A stretch of 64,000 nt of DNA, taken from assembly GCA_002412885.1 (NCBI GenBank), contig DHVX01000064.1:1-64000 (forward strand), in the 5' to 3' direction. The position numbers and the translations under genes are program-made. The stretch is from Bacteroidales bacterium UBA5197 (lineage in GTDB: Bacteria; Bacteroidota; Bacteroidia; Bacteroidales; Lentimicrobiaceae). The notes beneath the pieces are model-generated. The model searched no databases. It saw nothing but the letters and a program-made list of their open reading frames with translations, and had not been told where the DNA came from. This document shows positions 32,285 through 41,208 of this stretch, piece by piece (within the stretch, counting starts at the first letter, position 1; each line of letters starts with the position of its first letter).

Positions 32285-33787
32285 TTATTTGATTTTTTCT
32301 ATATCAAGATCACCGGTGGCTCTATACAGCTCAATTGTTGCCTGACGCTGTGCATAAACAGCCTGCAGATACTCAAGTGCTGATTGCTGATAGCTTGTTT
32401 CGGCTGCGAGACGTTCAGAAATGCTTATCTGGCCTTCACTATATGATTTCGAAGCCATTTCAAGGGCTCTTTCTGCAACCACTTTTTCCCTGGATTTCAG
32501 CACAACCTGAGCATTGGCAGTTTCAAGTGCTGTTGTGGTTTTGGTAAGGTTGAGTTCAAGCAATTCGCGGGCTTCTTCCAACTCATTGGCAGCCTTTTTT
32601 ACTTCAAGTTTTGCCAGTTTAACTTTAGAACTTCCGCCTGATAAATCAAAAATGTCCCATTTGAATCCTACACCTGCCATGAATGCCGGACCTAAGGTCA
32701 TTGAATTCACCTCAACACCAAGATTCATGGGTGATTTGAAATTTGCTTCTGCATCGAAAAGGTTATCGTAGCGAGCCGACGCAAATGCCTGTACTTTTGG
32801 CAGATAATGTGACTTTTCGGAACCGAGCATATATTTTTGTGCCTGAAGCCCTGACTGGAGTGCCAACAATTCAGGCCTGTTAGCTATTGTGGATGTATTT
32901 ACCGTTGGCAATAAGGGTTGCAGATCGGGAAACGCATTGGAAAAACGGCTGGCAGGTTGGCCGGTAAGCCTGGCAAGATTTTGCGACAACAGCAACTTCT
33001 TACCCTTAAAGTCAGCCATTTTTGCTTCAAGTGCAGCTTCGGCTGCCGCAATTCGCAATGTATCATATGTAGTTGCGAAACCATTTTTAAGGGCTGAGGC
33101 GGCAAACCGCTTCTCAGCTTCAAGCCTCTTTGATGATTCATCAATCAATAACCCCGACTGACCAAGGAGTGCCAGCTGGTCGTAAGCGGCAATCACTTCG
33201 GCAATCAGATCGGCTGTACTTTTGCGTGAAAGTTGTTCCTGTGCCGCAGCTTTTTCATTAAGGGCGCGCGAAATCCCGGGAACTTTGCCTCCACTGAACA
33301 GCAATACTTTGGCAGTTACATCTACACCAAAATAATTTCCTGTAAAATCGCCTTCAATTTCTTTGCTGAAAGCCGGCAAAGCCAATCCCTGGGATGCAAG
33401 CAACTGTTCCAGCTGCATCAACTCACCGGTTAAACCAGCCAAGCCGGGAAACATTTGCGGAAATGCAGGGCTTTGCATTAACTGGCTGATTTTCCCCAGG
33501 CTTTCTAATCCGGTAATATCGCCCAATTCTGAATTAAGCGGCGATTTGGCAAAAACATATTTCCCGCCAGCTTCAAGCTTTGGGTAATACGAAGACCTGA
33601 CCGCCTTGCGCTGCTGCAAGGTGATTTCTCTGTCAATATGAGTAGTTGCAAGTTTGCGGTCCTTTTCAACAGAAAGCCTGATGAGCTCTGTAAGTTCCGG
33701 CGAAAGCCCGCTGACCTGTGCCAGCAAGATTTGCGGTAGCCAGAGCAATATGGCAATCAGGCTTATGGGCAAAACAGTTTTTTTCAT
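32285..33787 (-). CDS. TolC-family outer-membrane efflux protein
   Basis: 500 residues with signal peptide (MKKTVLPISLIAILLWLPQI) and two repeated OEP halves of long helices (REITLQQRKAVRSSYYPKLE; SGGSSKVKLAKLEVKKAANE; ERALEMASKSYSEGQISISE). An inserted segment of about 60 residues after the first strand (ELGDITGLESLGKISQLMQS and on) is unusual. It is the first gene of the export operon, and ends 27 bases before the HlyD gene start. Confidence 0.9.
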   Translation of the reverse strand: MKKTVLPISLIAILLWLPQILLAQVSGLSPELTELIRLSVEKDRKLATTHIDREITLQQRKAVRSSYYPKLEAGGKYVFAKSPLNSELGDITGLESLGKISQLMQSPAFPQMFPGLAGLTGELMQLEQLLASQGLALPAFSKEIEGDFTGNYFGVDVTAKVLLFSGGKVPGISRALNEKAAAQEQLSRKSTADLIAEVIAAYDQLALLGQSGLLIDESSKRLEAEKRFAASALKNGFATTYDTLRIAAAEAALEAKMADFKGKKLLLSQNLARLTGQPASRFSNAFPDLQPLLPTVNTSTIANRPELLALQSGLQAQKYMLGSEKSHYLPKVQAFASARYDNLFDAEANFKSPMNLGVEVNSMTLGPAFMAGVGFKWDIFDLSGGSSKVKLAKLEVKKAANELEEARELLELNLTKTTTALETANAQVVLKSREKVVAERALEMASKSYSEGQISISERLAAETSYQQSALEYLQAVYAQRQATIELYRATGDLDIEKIK

Positions 33788-33882
33788 AGTTCAACTTCAG
33801 TTAAGCAATTAAGGTTTCTATTCTTTCCCTTTAACAAAAGAGATGTTTTTTGACTTTTTTAGTTTTTGACCCTTTTAGTTTT

Positions 33883-33890
33883 TTGGTCGA
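33883..33890. promoter_or_regulatory. TTGGTCGA motif before the TolC gene, probable TetR site
   Basis: The same octamer stands twice in tandem upstream of the tetR-like gene (34576-34591) and once here, in the gap between that gene and the operon it presumably controls. An A/T-rich repeat of type GAC-TTTTTTAG-TTTTT runs beside it (33852-33882). Confidence 0.5.
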
Positions 33891-33907
33891 ATTAATTACA
33901 AAAAAAT

Positions 33908-34492
33908 TCACCGGCGAACCAGTCCGTAAAAAAGAATATTGATGAGGTCGTCGAGACGTTTTTCCATATCGAAATCTGCGTTGTTTTGCCAGAACATAGG
34001 AATTTCGAGGCCTTTCAAGGCAGTAACAATGGCTATTGCAGCCAGGCGTGTGTTTTCGATATTGAATTCCATTTTTTCGGCACCCTCTTTAAGAATGGCT
34101 TCAACGATTGAAATTTCCTCTTCATCATATTTTTTACGGATATTCTCAACAAAATCAAGATGGCTAAGGTATTCGCTGCGGATGGCATCGTAATAATTGG
34201 CCAGATTTTTCAGGGTTTTCATCCTAACCAGAACATAAACCTTAAGTTTTTCTTTGGGGTCAGCAACTTGTTTTATGGCTTCCTGCAGTTCACGTTTGAG
34301 CATGGATGCCTCTTTTTCAACCACCGCCTGAAAGATGTCTTCTTTGCTCTCGAAGTAATAGTATATGGAACTCTTTCCTTTGCGCGAGGCGATAGCAATT
34401 TCATCCATAGTGGTTTTTTTGAAACCAAAACGGCTGAAAATCTGCCTGGCAACAGCAATGATTGAATTTTTTACTTCTTCTTTGTCGAGCAT
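33908..34492 (-). CDS. TetR/AcrR-family transcriptional regulator of the export operon
   Basis: 194 residues. The N-terminal HTH is standard: VARQIFSRFGFKKTTMDEIA then SRKGKSSIYYYFESKEDIFQ. The helical C-terminal part would bind a ligand, possibly a substrate of the exporter. It is the first gene on the strand leading into tolC-hlyD-ABC2-ABC2 and most likely represses it; the TTGGTCGA motifs on both sides of the gene are candidate operators. Confidence 0.9.
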   Translation of the reverse strand: MLDKEEVKNSIIAVARQIFSRFGFKKTTMDEIAIASRKGKSSIYYYFESKEDIFQAVVEKEASMLKRELQEAIKQVADPKEKLKVYVLVRMKTLKNLANYYDAIRSEYLSHLDFVENIRKKYDEEEISIVEAILKEGAEKMEFNIENTRLAAIAIVTALKGLEIPMFWQNNADFDMEKRLDDLINILFYGLVRR

Positions 34493-34526
34493 GATCCGGA
34501 AGTTTTCCTGATTTTATTAGCGGCTG

Positions 34527-34591
34527 CAAAATTACAATGCCAATTTCCGAAAAGCAAGGAAAAATTCGAATATTTTGGTCGATTGGTCGAA
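34527..34591 (-). promoter_or_regulatory. tetR promoter with tandem TTGGTCGA motifs
   Basis: On the minus strand TTG (34557-34555), a 20-base spacer and TAATTTTG (34534-34527) form a near-ideal promoter, 35 bases before the ATG. Just upstream, TTGGTCGATTGGTCGA at 34576-34591 is two head-to-tail copies of the octamer that is also found before the TolC gene. Confidence 0.7.
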
Positions 34592-34810
34592 ATAAAATAA
34601 TTATACTTTTATGTACCTCATTATATGATAATTATAAATATTGAAATACCGACCATAACTTAAAAACAGAGCTTATACAATGATATAACCCATCGGCAAA
34701 AAGAAGAAAAATAATTCAAACAAGGAATTTTTCTTACAATCTGATGCTGATAAAAGCAAACCTCATAAACCAAAATTAGTTTCACAACATACCCTAAGCA
34801 GAATAAATTA

Positions 34811-34846
34811 AAAAGCTCTGCTTACAATTATATAAGCAGAGCTTTT
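34811..34846 (-). terminator. Terminator of the S74 surface-protein operon
   Basis: AAAAGCTCTGCTTA at 34811-34824 pairs perfectly with TAAGCAGAGCTTTT at 34833-34846 around an eight-base loop; both sides are A/T-flanked. It lies 20 bases after the stop at 34867. Confidence 0.88.
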
Positions 34847-34866
34847 AAGCAAGAATTGTCTCAAAC

Positions 34867-37266
34867 CTATTTCTGACTTAAGTTCATGAATTTTTCTAAT
34901 TCTTCCAAGCGGTTGCTCAATTCAATATAATTGCTTTTCAACGACAGATTCGTGTCATTAACTTGCTTTAGCTCCTGCTCAAGGGCTTTGACTTTCGAAT
35001 CAAGCGTTTTCACAGCATTTACCAGGGCCACATTGATGGCATGCATATCAAAATTCAAATATCCGTCAGCCCCTTCAGTAACTGCTTCGGGTATGTACTT
35101 TTTAACATCCTGAGCAATAAAACCAACATATTCGGGGGTGGAAGAAAGGTTGAGCGGGTTTCCGCTTTTGTAGGAAAACACAACAGTTTCAAGCGATGAG
35201 ATTTCGCTGAGTCCTCGCGTGTAAGATCCTTTAACATCCTTAAGTCTTCCGTCAGACCATGTTGCCCAGCTGCCTCCGCCTGGTTTTGCTGCGGTTCCAT
35301 TAACCACCAGGTTGAAATTTCCTGTATTGTCGGTATTTATGCCAACGCTGCGGCCTTTCACTATCATTCCGACAAACCAGTTTGGGTCATAACCGTCACA
35401 GCGAAGCATATACCCAGACCCCTGCTGAATCAACAAGGATGTACCATCCGAAGAGTTTGTTGAACCCTTGAAAGCCAGGCCTGAAGCATGTTGGTTTTCT
35501 ACATACATTGTCGCATTATTTCCACCTGATGCACTTGAAATTACCTTCAACCTATTCGTTCCAGGATTATCAGTGCCAATGCCTACCATTCCGTTGTTAG
35601 TCATTGTCATGACAGGGTTTGCAGCTGCATTGTAACTGGGGCTTATCTTAAACTTATTAAGGTCCGACTGATCGATTCCCATAGCCCAGTCCTGGCTGGT
35701 ACCGATGCTAAAGCCGAGGGTTGCATTACCTGTACCTAACTGTTTGATCCATACCTGGCTATTGGTGGCAGAGTTGTTTCTGGTCACATGGAGTTCAGCG
35801 GTTGGACTCGCAGTACCGATCCCCAATCTGGAATTCATATTGTCCCAGACAAAGTTGGTGTTCTGTGTGATGCTGCTTGTGCTATTCCAAAATGCAATTT
35901 TCCCATTTACACCAGTTCCGGTTATTCCTTCCGGTGTTGCCCAAGTGCCATCTCCCTTGAGGAATGTTGAAGCAGTAGCACCGGCAGGAAGTTTGGCAAT
36001 TGTCACAGCATTGTTGGCAATTTTTGACGAGGTCACTGCATTGTCTGCAATTTTCGCTGTTGTGACAGCATTATTTGCAATGGTTGGATTGGGGTATGTT
36101 CCGCTGAGATCACCACCAGCAGGGCCGGTTGGATTACTTCCTCCCGAGCCGGTTTCATCATTAGCCGGAGCCCAGGTTGAGCCTGACCATTTCAGCACCT
36201 GACCGCTGGTAGCTCCAGCCTGAGCAATTTTCTGACCGGTAACAGCTGCATCAGCTATTTTGGCGCTTGTTACTGCGCCTGTCATAATTTTTGATTCAGT
36301 AACCGCCCCTGATCCGATTTTTATATCAAGTACTGAATTGTCAGCTATTTTGGGAGTTGTTACTGCATAATCTGCCATTTTGGGAGTTGTAACCGAATTG
36401 TTGGCCAGATCGCTTGCCACAATGGTCAGATCCTGAATCTTGGAAGATGATACGCTGTTATCTGACAATTTAATTTCTGTAATTGCTTCATTGGCAATAT
36501 GTACATTGCCAACTTTACCTGCACCTATGATCGGATCAGGATAAGTTCCTGATAAATCGCCACCTGCCGGTCCTGTAGGCGGTCCACCTGAGGCTCCGGT
36601 TTCGTCATTTGCAGGAGTCCAGGTTGTCCCGTTCCATTTCAACACCTGCCCCGAAGTTGCCGATTGTTGTGCAATTCCTAAAGGAGAAGCAGTTGTTCCG
36701 TTGCCGGATAAGGTATTATTCGCAATGGCAACCTGAGTGCCCCAGTTATCACCGCCACCTCCACTTGAAGGCAGCACAACCGAGCCTCCTCCATGCGATA
36801 AGGTGAGAACGGTTCCGCTGATGCTGATGGTTTGTAACTCATTGGTTGGATCGGCATCGGCATCATTCACATTTTCAACATCCTGTGCATACATGGCATA
36901 AGGTGTGCTGAGTAACTGACTGGTGCCTGAAATGGAGTAAACTGTACCTCCGGAAGGATCAATTTCTGTTTTCAGGAAAAGGGTACTGTTATTCCGGAAA
37001 AGATTGGCAGGAAAAGCCACGTATTGCCCAAGCTGAAGGCTGATAAGCCCGTTGTCGTTGGTGTTTGGAGTCTGCACTTCCTGCCACAAGGGCGTTGTTG
37101 AAGTTGGAGCATTCAGAATACTCAGCCTTACGCGAATATTCTGATTGGTTACCAGAGTGTTGTTCACATCACGGATAACGGCCTGATAGCTTATGTTTCC
37201 GGGAAGCTGGGCAAATCCGGACAATATGCTCAGGCAAAGTATGAATACCGCTGTGATTTTTTCCAT
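34867..37266 (-). CDS. Tail-fibre-like surface protein with C-terminal endosialidase chaperone (S74) domain
   Basis: 799 residues with a signal peptide ending at FAQ. Residues about 20-215 are a conserved N-terminal module (LPGNISYQAVIR, STPYAMYAQDVENVNDADAD). The middle holds GPAGGDLSGTYPNP units and a series of about ten-residue AVTTAKIADN/AVTSSKIANN repeats as in phage tail fibres. The C-terminus has the intramolecular chaperone (WATWSDGRLKDVKGSYTRGL, EYVGFIAQDVKKYIPEAV) and a coiled coil, suggesting a trimer that self-cleaves. It is a paralogue of the upstream gene and would be displayed on the outer surface; ligand unknown. Confidence 0.87.
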   Translation of the reverse strand: MEKITAVFILCLSILSGFAQLPGNISYQAVIRDVNNTLVTNQNIRVRLSILNAPTSTTPLWQEVQTPNTNDNGLISLQLGQYVAFPANLFRNNSTLFLKTEIDPSGGTVYSISGTSQLLSTPYAMYAQDVENVNDADADPTNELQTISISGTVLTLSHGGGSVVLPSSGGGGDNWGTQVAIANNTLSGNGTTASPLGIAQQSATSGQVLKWNGTTWTPANDETGASGGPPTGPAGGDLSGTYPDPIIGAGKVGNVHIANEAITEIKLSDNSVSSSKIQDLTIVASDLANNSVTTPKMADYAVTTPKIADNSVLDIKIGSGAVTESKIMTGAVTSAKIADAAVTGQKIAQAGATSGQVLKWSGSTWAPANDETGSGGSNPTGPAGGDLSGTYPNPTIANNAVTTAKIADNAVTSSKIANNAVTIAKLPAGATASTFLKGDGTWATPEGITGTGVNGKIAFWNSTSSITQNTNFVWDNMNSRLGIGTASPTAELHVTRNNSATNSQVWIKQLGTGNATLGFSIGTSQDWAMGIDQSDLNKFKISPSYNAAANPVMTMTNNGMVGIGTDNPGTNRLKVISSASGGNNATMYVENQHASGLAFKGSTNSSDGTSLLIQQGSGYMLRCDGYDPNWFVGMIVKGRSVGINTDNTGNFNLVVNGTAAKPGGGSWATWSDGRLKDVKGSYTRGLSEISSLETVVFSYKSGNPLNLSSTPEYVGFIAQDVKKYIPEAVTEGADGYLNFDMHAINVALVNAVKTLDSKVKALEQELKQVNDTNLSLKSNYIELSNRLEELEKFMNLSQK

Positions 37267-37298
37267 TTTTCTGCTGCTTAAAGGTTTGTTGATTGATA

Positions 37299-39521
37299 TT
37301 AGTCCTTGTTGGAAAACCGAGTGTTTAATAATTTATCAATCTGCTGCTGTTGCTTCTCAATAATTGCCTGTTGTTCCTGAATAGCCTTAACCAGCACAGG
37401 AATCAGTTCATTGTATTTCACTCCGTATGTTTCACGTTCAAGTTCAATACCTTTCTCTTTCCGGGCGGCCTGAATTTCTTCATCAGAAGTAATGGAATGA
37501 ACAACAGCATCAGGTATGATTTGCTCCAGATCCTGAGCTATAAAACCCAGACTATTGCCGTTTCCCACCCTGCAAGCATTATCTTTCCAGCGAAAGCTAA
37601 CAGGTTTTAAGCTCATCAATGCATCCAGCCCATATGAGATATCCCTGATATTTTCCTTTTTATTCCGGTCGGAGGTCTGAATTGTCCCATTTACCGCAAA
37701 AACAGCGGTCCAACGGTATGTTGCAACGCCAAGGGAAGTTGTATTATCAAGATAAGGGGCAAAGCTTGAAGTTGAAGATGTTGGTCGATAAGCATTTGCA
37801 ATGGCATAGGGTGATCCTGAATAATAATGCCCGAGAACAAGGCCAAAATTATTTTCACCCGAAACAAACCCGCCAAAACTCGAAGATGTATTACTGCCAA
37901 AAAGCCTTATTGCTCCCTTATGACCACCGCCTCCATTATCAATCCTCACTACATCGGAATTTCCACCATCAAAGAATCTGGCAATTATTCCCGTGCCATT
38001 TTGAGTAACAACCATTGCTGCATCTGTGCTGTTTGCCTTTGCATGTAATGCAATACCAGACGCATGGGTATTGTTGACATATAAGCCTGCATATCCTAAT
38101 CCGGCACCACCTCCTTCAACAGTTAATAATCCTGTTGGAGTTGCAGTACCAATGCCGACTCTTCCATCACCTTGCACTGTAACCCGCGATAAACTATTGG
38201 TTATCAGTGACAATGAATTGTTTGACCAGGTCCCAACGGATGCATTTTCTCTGAGCCGGATATTCCCGTTAACATCAAGAAGTTCGGTAGGTGTAGTAAC
38301 ACCTATTCCCACTCTTCCGGCGGGAGTACCCCTGATGACCAAAGCATCATTTAATGTTGCCATGTCGTCATTAGAGTAGCTAAAATATAAGTTGCCCGCA
38401 CTGTTCCTCATTGACCAGTCAACCTGAGAACTCCCGGTACGAATCAAATTAAGCCCGACTGTATTTGCGTTTGTAGAAGTAACTTTCAACAACTGATCGC
38501 CAGTTCCGGAGATATCGAGTTTAGTAGTTGGATTTGAAGTTCCAATACCTACATTCCCGGTATTATAATAGATATTGTTTCCATTGGTTATCCATTGTGA
38601 AGAGCCTCCGCTACCAATTTCATCCGGAGCCGGTGCCCAGGTTGTTCCGTTCCATTTGAGCACCTGACCGGTCGTTGCCGATTCCTGAGCAATCTTATTT
38701 CCGGTAACGGCTCCATTTACCAGCTTATCGGTGCTAACCGCTGAATTGGCTAATTTGGCGGTTGTTATTTTAGCATCTCCAACGCTTGGGTTTGGATATG
38801 TTCCGGCAAGATCTCCCCCGGCCGGGCCAGTTGGGGTACCTCCACCTGAACCAGTTTCGTCAGTAGCCGGAAGCCAGGTTGTTCCATTCCACTTCAACAC
38901 CTGCCCCGTGCTTGCTGATTGCTGTGCGATTCCTAAAGGAGAAGCTGTTGTTCCGTTGCCGGTTAATGTACTGTTCGTTATGGCTACCTGAGTTCCCCAG
39001 TTATCACCACCACCGCCACTTGATGGCAGCACAACAGATCCTCCGCCATGTGACAATGTCAGAACGGTTCCGCTGATGCTGATGGTTTGTAACTCATTGG
39101 TTGGATCGGCATCGGCATCATTTACATTTTCAACATCTCGTGCATACATGGCATAAGGTGTGCTGAGCAACTGACTGGTGCCTAAAATGGAATAAGATGT
39201 ACCTCCGGTCGGATCAACTTCCGTTTTAAGGAAAAGAGTACCGTTATTGCGGAAAAGATTGGCCGGAAACGCTACGTATTGCCCCAACTGAAGGCTGATG
39301 AGCCCGTTGTCATTGGTATTTGGGGTTTGCACTTCCTGCCACAAAGGCGTTGTTGAAGTTGGAGCATTCAGAATACTGAGCCTTACGCGAATGTTCTGAT
39401 TGGTTACCAGATTGTTATTCGCATTACGGATAACGGCCTGATAGCTTATGTTTCCGGGGAGCTGGGCAAAAACATTTGTTACGACCAGCACAAATACAAA
39501 CAAAAAATATATCTTTTTCAT
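37299..39521 (-). CDS. Paralogous tail-fibre-like surface protein with S74 domain
   Basis: 740 residues. The first 210 residues are over 90% identical to the downstream paralogue. The middle part differs and has GIGTSNPTTKLDISG-type beta-helix repeats. The chaperone domain is SDRNKKENIRDISYGLDALM with SLGFIAQDLEQIIPDAV, followed by a Gln-rich coiled coil (VKAIQEQQAIIEKQQQQIDK). ATG at 39521 is preferred to a TTG two codons upstream; it lies two bases after the stop of the T9SS protein gene, so the genes are cotranscribed. Confidence 0.87.
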   Translation of the reverse strand: MKKIYFLFVFVLVVTNVFAQLPGNISYQAVIRNANNNLVTNQNIRVRLSILNAPTSTTPLWQEVQTPNTNDNGLISLQLGQYVAFPANLFRNNGTLFLKTEVDPTGGTSYSILGTSQLLSTPYAMYARDVENVNDADADPTNELQTISISGTVLTLSHGGGSVVLPSSGGGGDNWGTQVAITNSTLTGNGTTASPLGIAQQSASTGQVLKWNGTTWLPATDETGSGGGTPTGPAGGDLAGTYPNPSVGDAKITTAKLANSAVSTDKLVNGAVTGNKIAQESATTGQVLKWNGTTWAPAPDEIGSGGSSQWITNGNNIYYNTGNVGIGTSNPTTKLDISGTGDQLLKVTSTNANTVGLNLIRTGSSQVDWSMRNSAGNLYFSYSNDDMATLNDALVIRGTPAGRVGIGVTTPTELLDVNGNIRLRENASVGTWSNNSLSLITNSLSRVTVQGDGRVGIGTATPTGLLTVEGGGAGLGYAGLYVNNTHASGIALHAKANSTDAAMVVTQNGTGIIARFFDGGNSDVVRIDNGGGGHKGAIRLFGSNTSSSFGGFVSGENNFGLVLGHYYSGSPYAIANAYRPTSSTSSFAPYLDNTTSLGVATYRWTAVFAVNGTIQTSDRNKKENIRDISYGLDALMSLKPVSFRWKDNACRVGNGNSLGFIAQDLEQIIPDAVVHSITSDEEIQAARKEKGIELERETYGVKYNELIPVLVKAIQEQQAIIEKQQQQIDKLLNTRFSNKD

Positions 39522-39523
39522 GA

Positions 39524-40024
39524 TCAATGGGTTTTAACGATTTTAAAAGTTTTCAGATCTTCACTTTTGCGCAGAACTTTAAGAAAATATACTGCCGGTT
39601 CTCTTGAAATCAGGTCAATGTCGGTTTCAGTGCCAGAGACTTTTCCGGTATCCAGAAGTTTTCCGCTGGCATCATACAAATGATAATTCAGGTTATCAAA
39701 CCGAATTTCATCAATTCTTAATTTAAGTAAGCCTGTTGTGGGATTCGGATATGCAGACATTGTCAGGCTTATACCAATGGCTTCCTTTGTTTCGGTAACG
39801 ATTGATATCTCATAAGGCTGTTGAATGCCCTGATTGGCTGTTCCGCTGGTGCCTGGAACAATGGTGTAAAACACCTGTCCTACAGATTGGCTTGCGGATC
39901 CTCCGTCGCCCGAAAGACTTCCTCCTGATGAATTCATGTTTTCATGCAGGGTTTGTGCATTGAGTTGCGAAAAACAAAAGACTACCGCAACCAATGCCGC
40001 GAGTTTAAGGTTTAAGGGTTTCAT
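39524..40024 (-). CDS. Small exported protein with T9SS sorting domain
   Basis: 166 residues with a signal peptide (LAALVAVVFCFSQLNAQ). A Gly/Ser-rich stretch (NSSGGSLSGDGGSASQSVGQ) precedes a C-terminal type A sorting domain (LTMSAYPNPTTGLLKLRIDE, YDASGKLLDTGKV, PAVYFLKVLRKSEDLKTFKI) that directs transport through the type IX system and surface attachment. The passenger is very short, so the protein may serve as an assembly partner for the two S74 proteins encoded after it. Confidence 0.85.
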   Translation of the reverse strand: MKPLNLKLAALVAVVFCFSQLNAQTLHENMNSSGGSLSGDGGSASQSVGQVFYTIVPGTSGTANQGIQQPYEISIVTETKEAIGISLTMSAYPNPTTGLLKLRIDEIRFDNLNYHLYDASGKLLDTGKVSGTETDIDLISREPAVYFLKVLRKSEDLKTFKIVKTH

Positions 40025-40076
40025 TTTTAATGCTTTAAATGATTAATGTGTACTTTTTCTATCACCACCTGAATGG

Positions 40077-40107
40077 TCTGGCGGAAGCTGAGCCAACTTC
40101 CGCCAGA
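40077..40107 (-). terminator. Strong hairpin between envelope operon and S74 operon
   Basis: TCTGGCGGAAG at 40077-40087 pairs perfectly with CTTCCGCCAGA at 40097-40107. No T-run follows, so it may end or only attenuate transcription. Confidence 0.55.
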
Positions 40108-40119
40108 TTGATATTCAGA

Positions 40120-40386
40120 CTATTCTTCTTTTGCTTCCTGTTTTTCGGCTTTGCGCTTGCGTCGGGCTTCCTTCTTCTGAGGATCACTCTTTACAGCCTT
40201 TTCAGCCCCTTTTTCAGTGGCATCAAGGCTTTTGTCAACGCCTTTGTCAACTTTCCGGTTCACACGCATTTCAGTCTTTCTGACTGCCCTGTTCTTGTTT
40301 TTCTCAACAAACCGATCCAGGTTCTGGGCCTGCAATCCGCAGCTCATCAGCATAAAAATGCCAAGGGTAACTATCAGGTTTTTCAT
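40120..40386 (-). CDS. Small exported Lys/Glu-rich protein, unknown function
   Basis: 88 residues: signal peptide (MKNLIVTLGIFMLMSCGLQA) and then a highly charged helical segment (VNRKVDKGVDKSLDATEKGA, KKEARRKRKAEKQEAKEE). MSCG might be a lipobox, but AQ cleavage is as likely. No family recognised. It lies last in the run of genes from 45692 and precedes the hairpin at 40077. Confidence 0.55.
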   Translation of the reverse strand: MKNLIVTLGIFMLMSCGLQAQNLDRFVEKNKNRAVRKTEMRVNRKVDKGVDKSLDATEKGAEKAVKSDPQKKEARRKRKAEKQEAKEE

Positions 40387-40460
40387 GGTTTTAAATTTTT
40401 TGTGGTTAATTTTTTTGATGATTTATTAATTGGTTGTCAGTAATTTATGGAAACCGTCAA

Positions 40461-41177
40461 TTAATTGGATGGAGGTTTGGGAGCAAGGTATAATGAGCTG
40501 TATTCAGTTACTCTGTAGTAATCGCCGATTTTACGGACTACCACAGGCCTTGGACTGTCAGCACCAAGTGTACGGACAAACACTTTAATGCGGGTGCTTC
40601 CATCGCCAGCTGACATATAACTATATTGATTGACCAGCAAATTAACGATGTAAGGAGGGGCTGCAGGGGTATAGTTATTGGCTGGCGAAGCTCCTTCAAA
40701 ATAGACAAAAGGCAGGTAGCTGTAATCGGTCAGTTTACGCTTAAGTTCCGATATATTACCCATAACATATCCCTCGTAATTTCCGGCATCATTGGTTGCC
40801 GGAACTATAAGCGGACTTGTGCTTGCTGCAGTAAGGCATTTCATTCCTTCAATGGGGTATTGTTGATAAATCCGCATGGCAACAAGCATCATTACTGCAG
40901 CACCCTGAGGGGTATGTGCTATCTGATTGCGAAGTTCAAGAAACTTAGCAAGGGAATGAGGAATGCGATTCAAACTTACCTCAGAAGTTGACTGAAGTTC
41001 ATCGAAATCTGCTTCAGCAATATTGCCGGTTACAATTCCGGTTACAGGATCATTGTCGGCAGGAATTATTTCAACGGGAGGTTTTATCACCGGGTCCGTA
41101 TCCTTATCTTTTTTGCACGATGACAATGCAACGGCAAAAATCAGGATGCTTATCAAAATGAATCGGGTTGTTTTCAT
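40461..41177 (-). CDS. Lipoprotein of unknown function (possibly DUF6935)
   Basis: 238 residues, lipobox LSSCKKDKD after a clear signal peptide. The mature part begins with a Pro-rich linker (VIKPPVEIIPADNDPVTG) and then a globular domain (RNQIAHTPQGAAVMMLVAMR, YLPFVYFEGASPANNYTPAA, GSTRIKVFVRTLGADSPRPV, YYRVTEYSSLYLAPKPPSN). The pattern recalls DUF6935; I am not certain. ATG at 41177 is chosen since the upstream extension overlaps the previous gene. It is in an operon of envelope proteins. Confidence 0.65.
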   Translation of the reverse strand: MKTTRFILISILIFAVALSSCKKDKDTDPVIKPPVEIIPADNDPVTGIVTGNIAEADFDELQSTSEVSLNRIPHSLAKFLELRNQIAHTPQGAAVMMLVAMRIYQQYPIEGMKCLTAASTSPLIVPATNDAGNYEGYVMGNISELKRKLTDYSYLPFVYFEGASPANNYTPAAPPYIVNLLVNQYSYMSAGDGSTRIKVFVRTLGADSPRPVVVRKIGDYYRVTEYSSLYLAPKPPSN

Positions 41178-41208
41178 TGTTGTTTTTTTTAGGGTTTTAT
41201 AATGCGTC

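Larger units (their letters stand above)
34493..34866. other. Intergenic region between the TetR gene and the S74 gene
   Basis: It contains the tetR promoter and motifs on the left and the S74 terminator on the right. The A/T-rich middle (about 34600-34800) shows no gene or repeat. Confidence 0.6.

Noticed and set aside
40039..40443. 134-residue plus-strand frame
   Set aside because: Opposite to the Lys/Glu-rich exported protein gene, whose signal peptide makes it the better choice.
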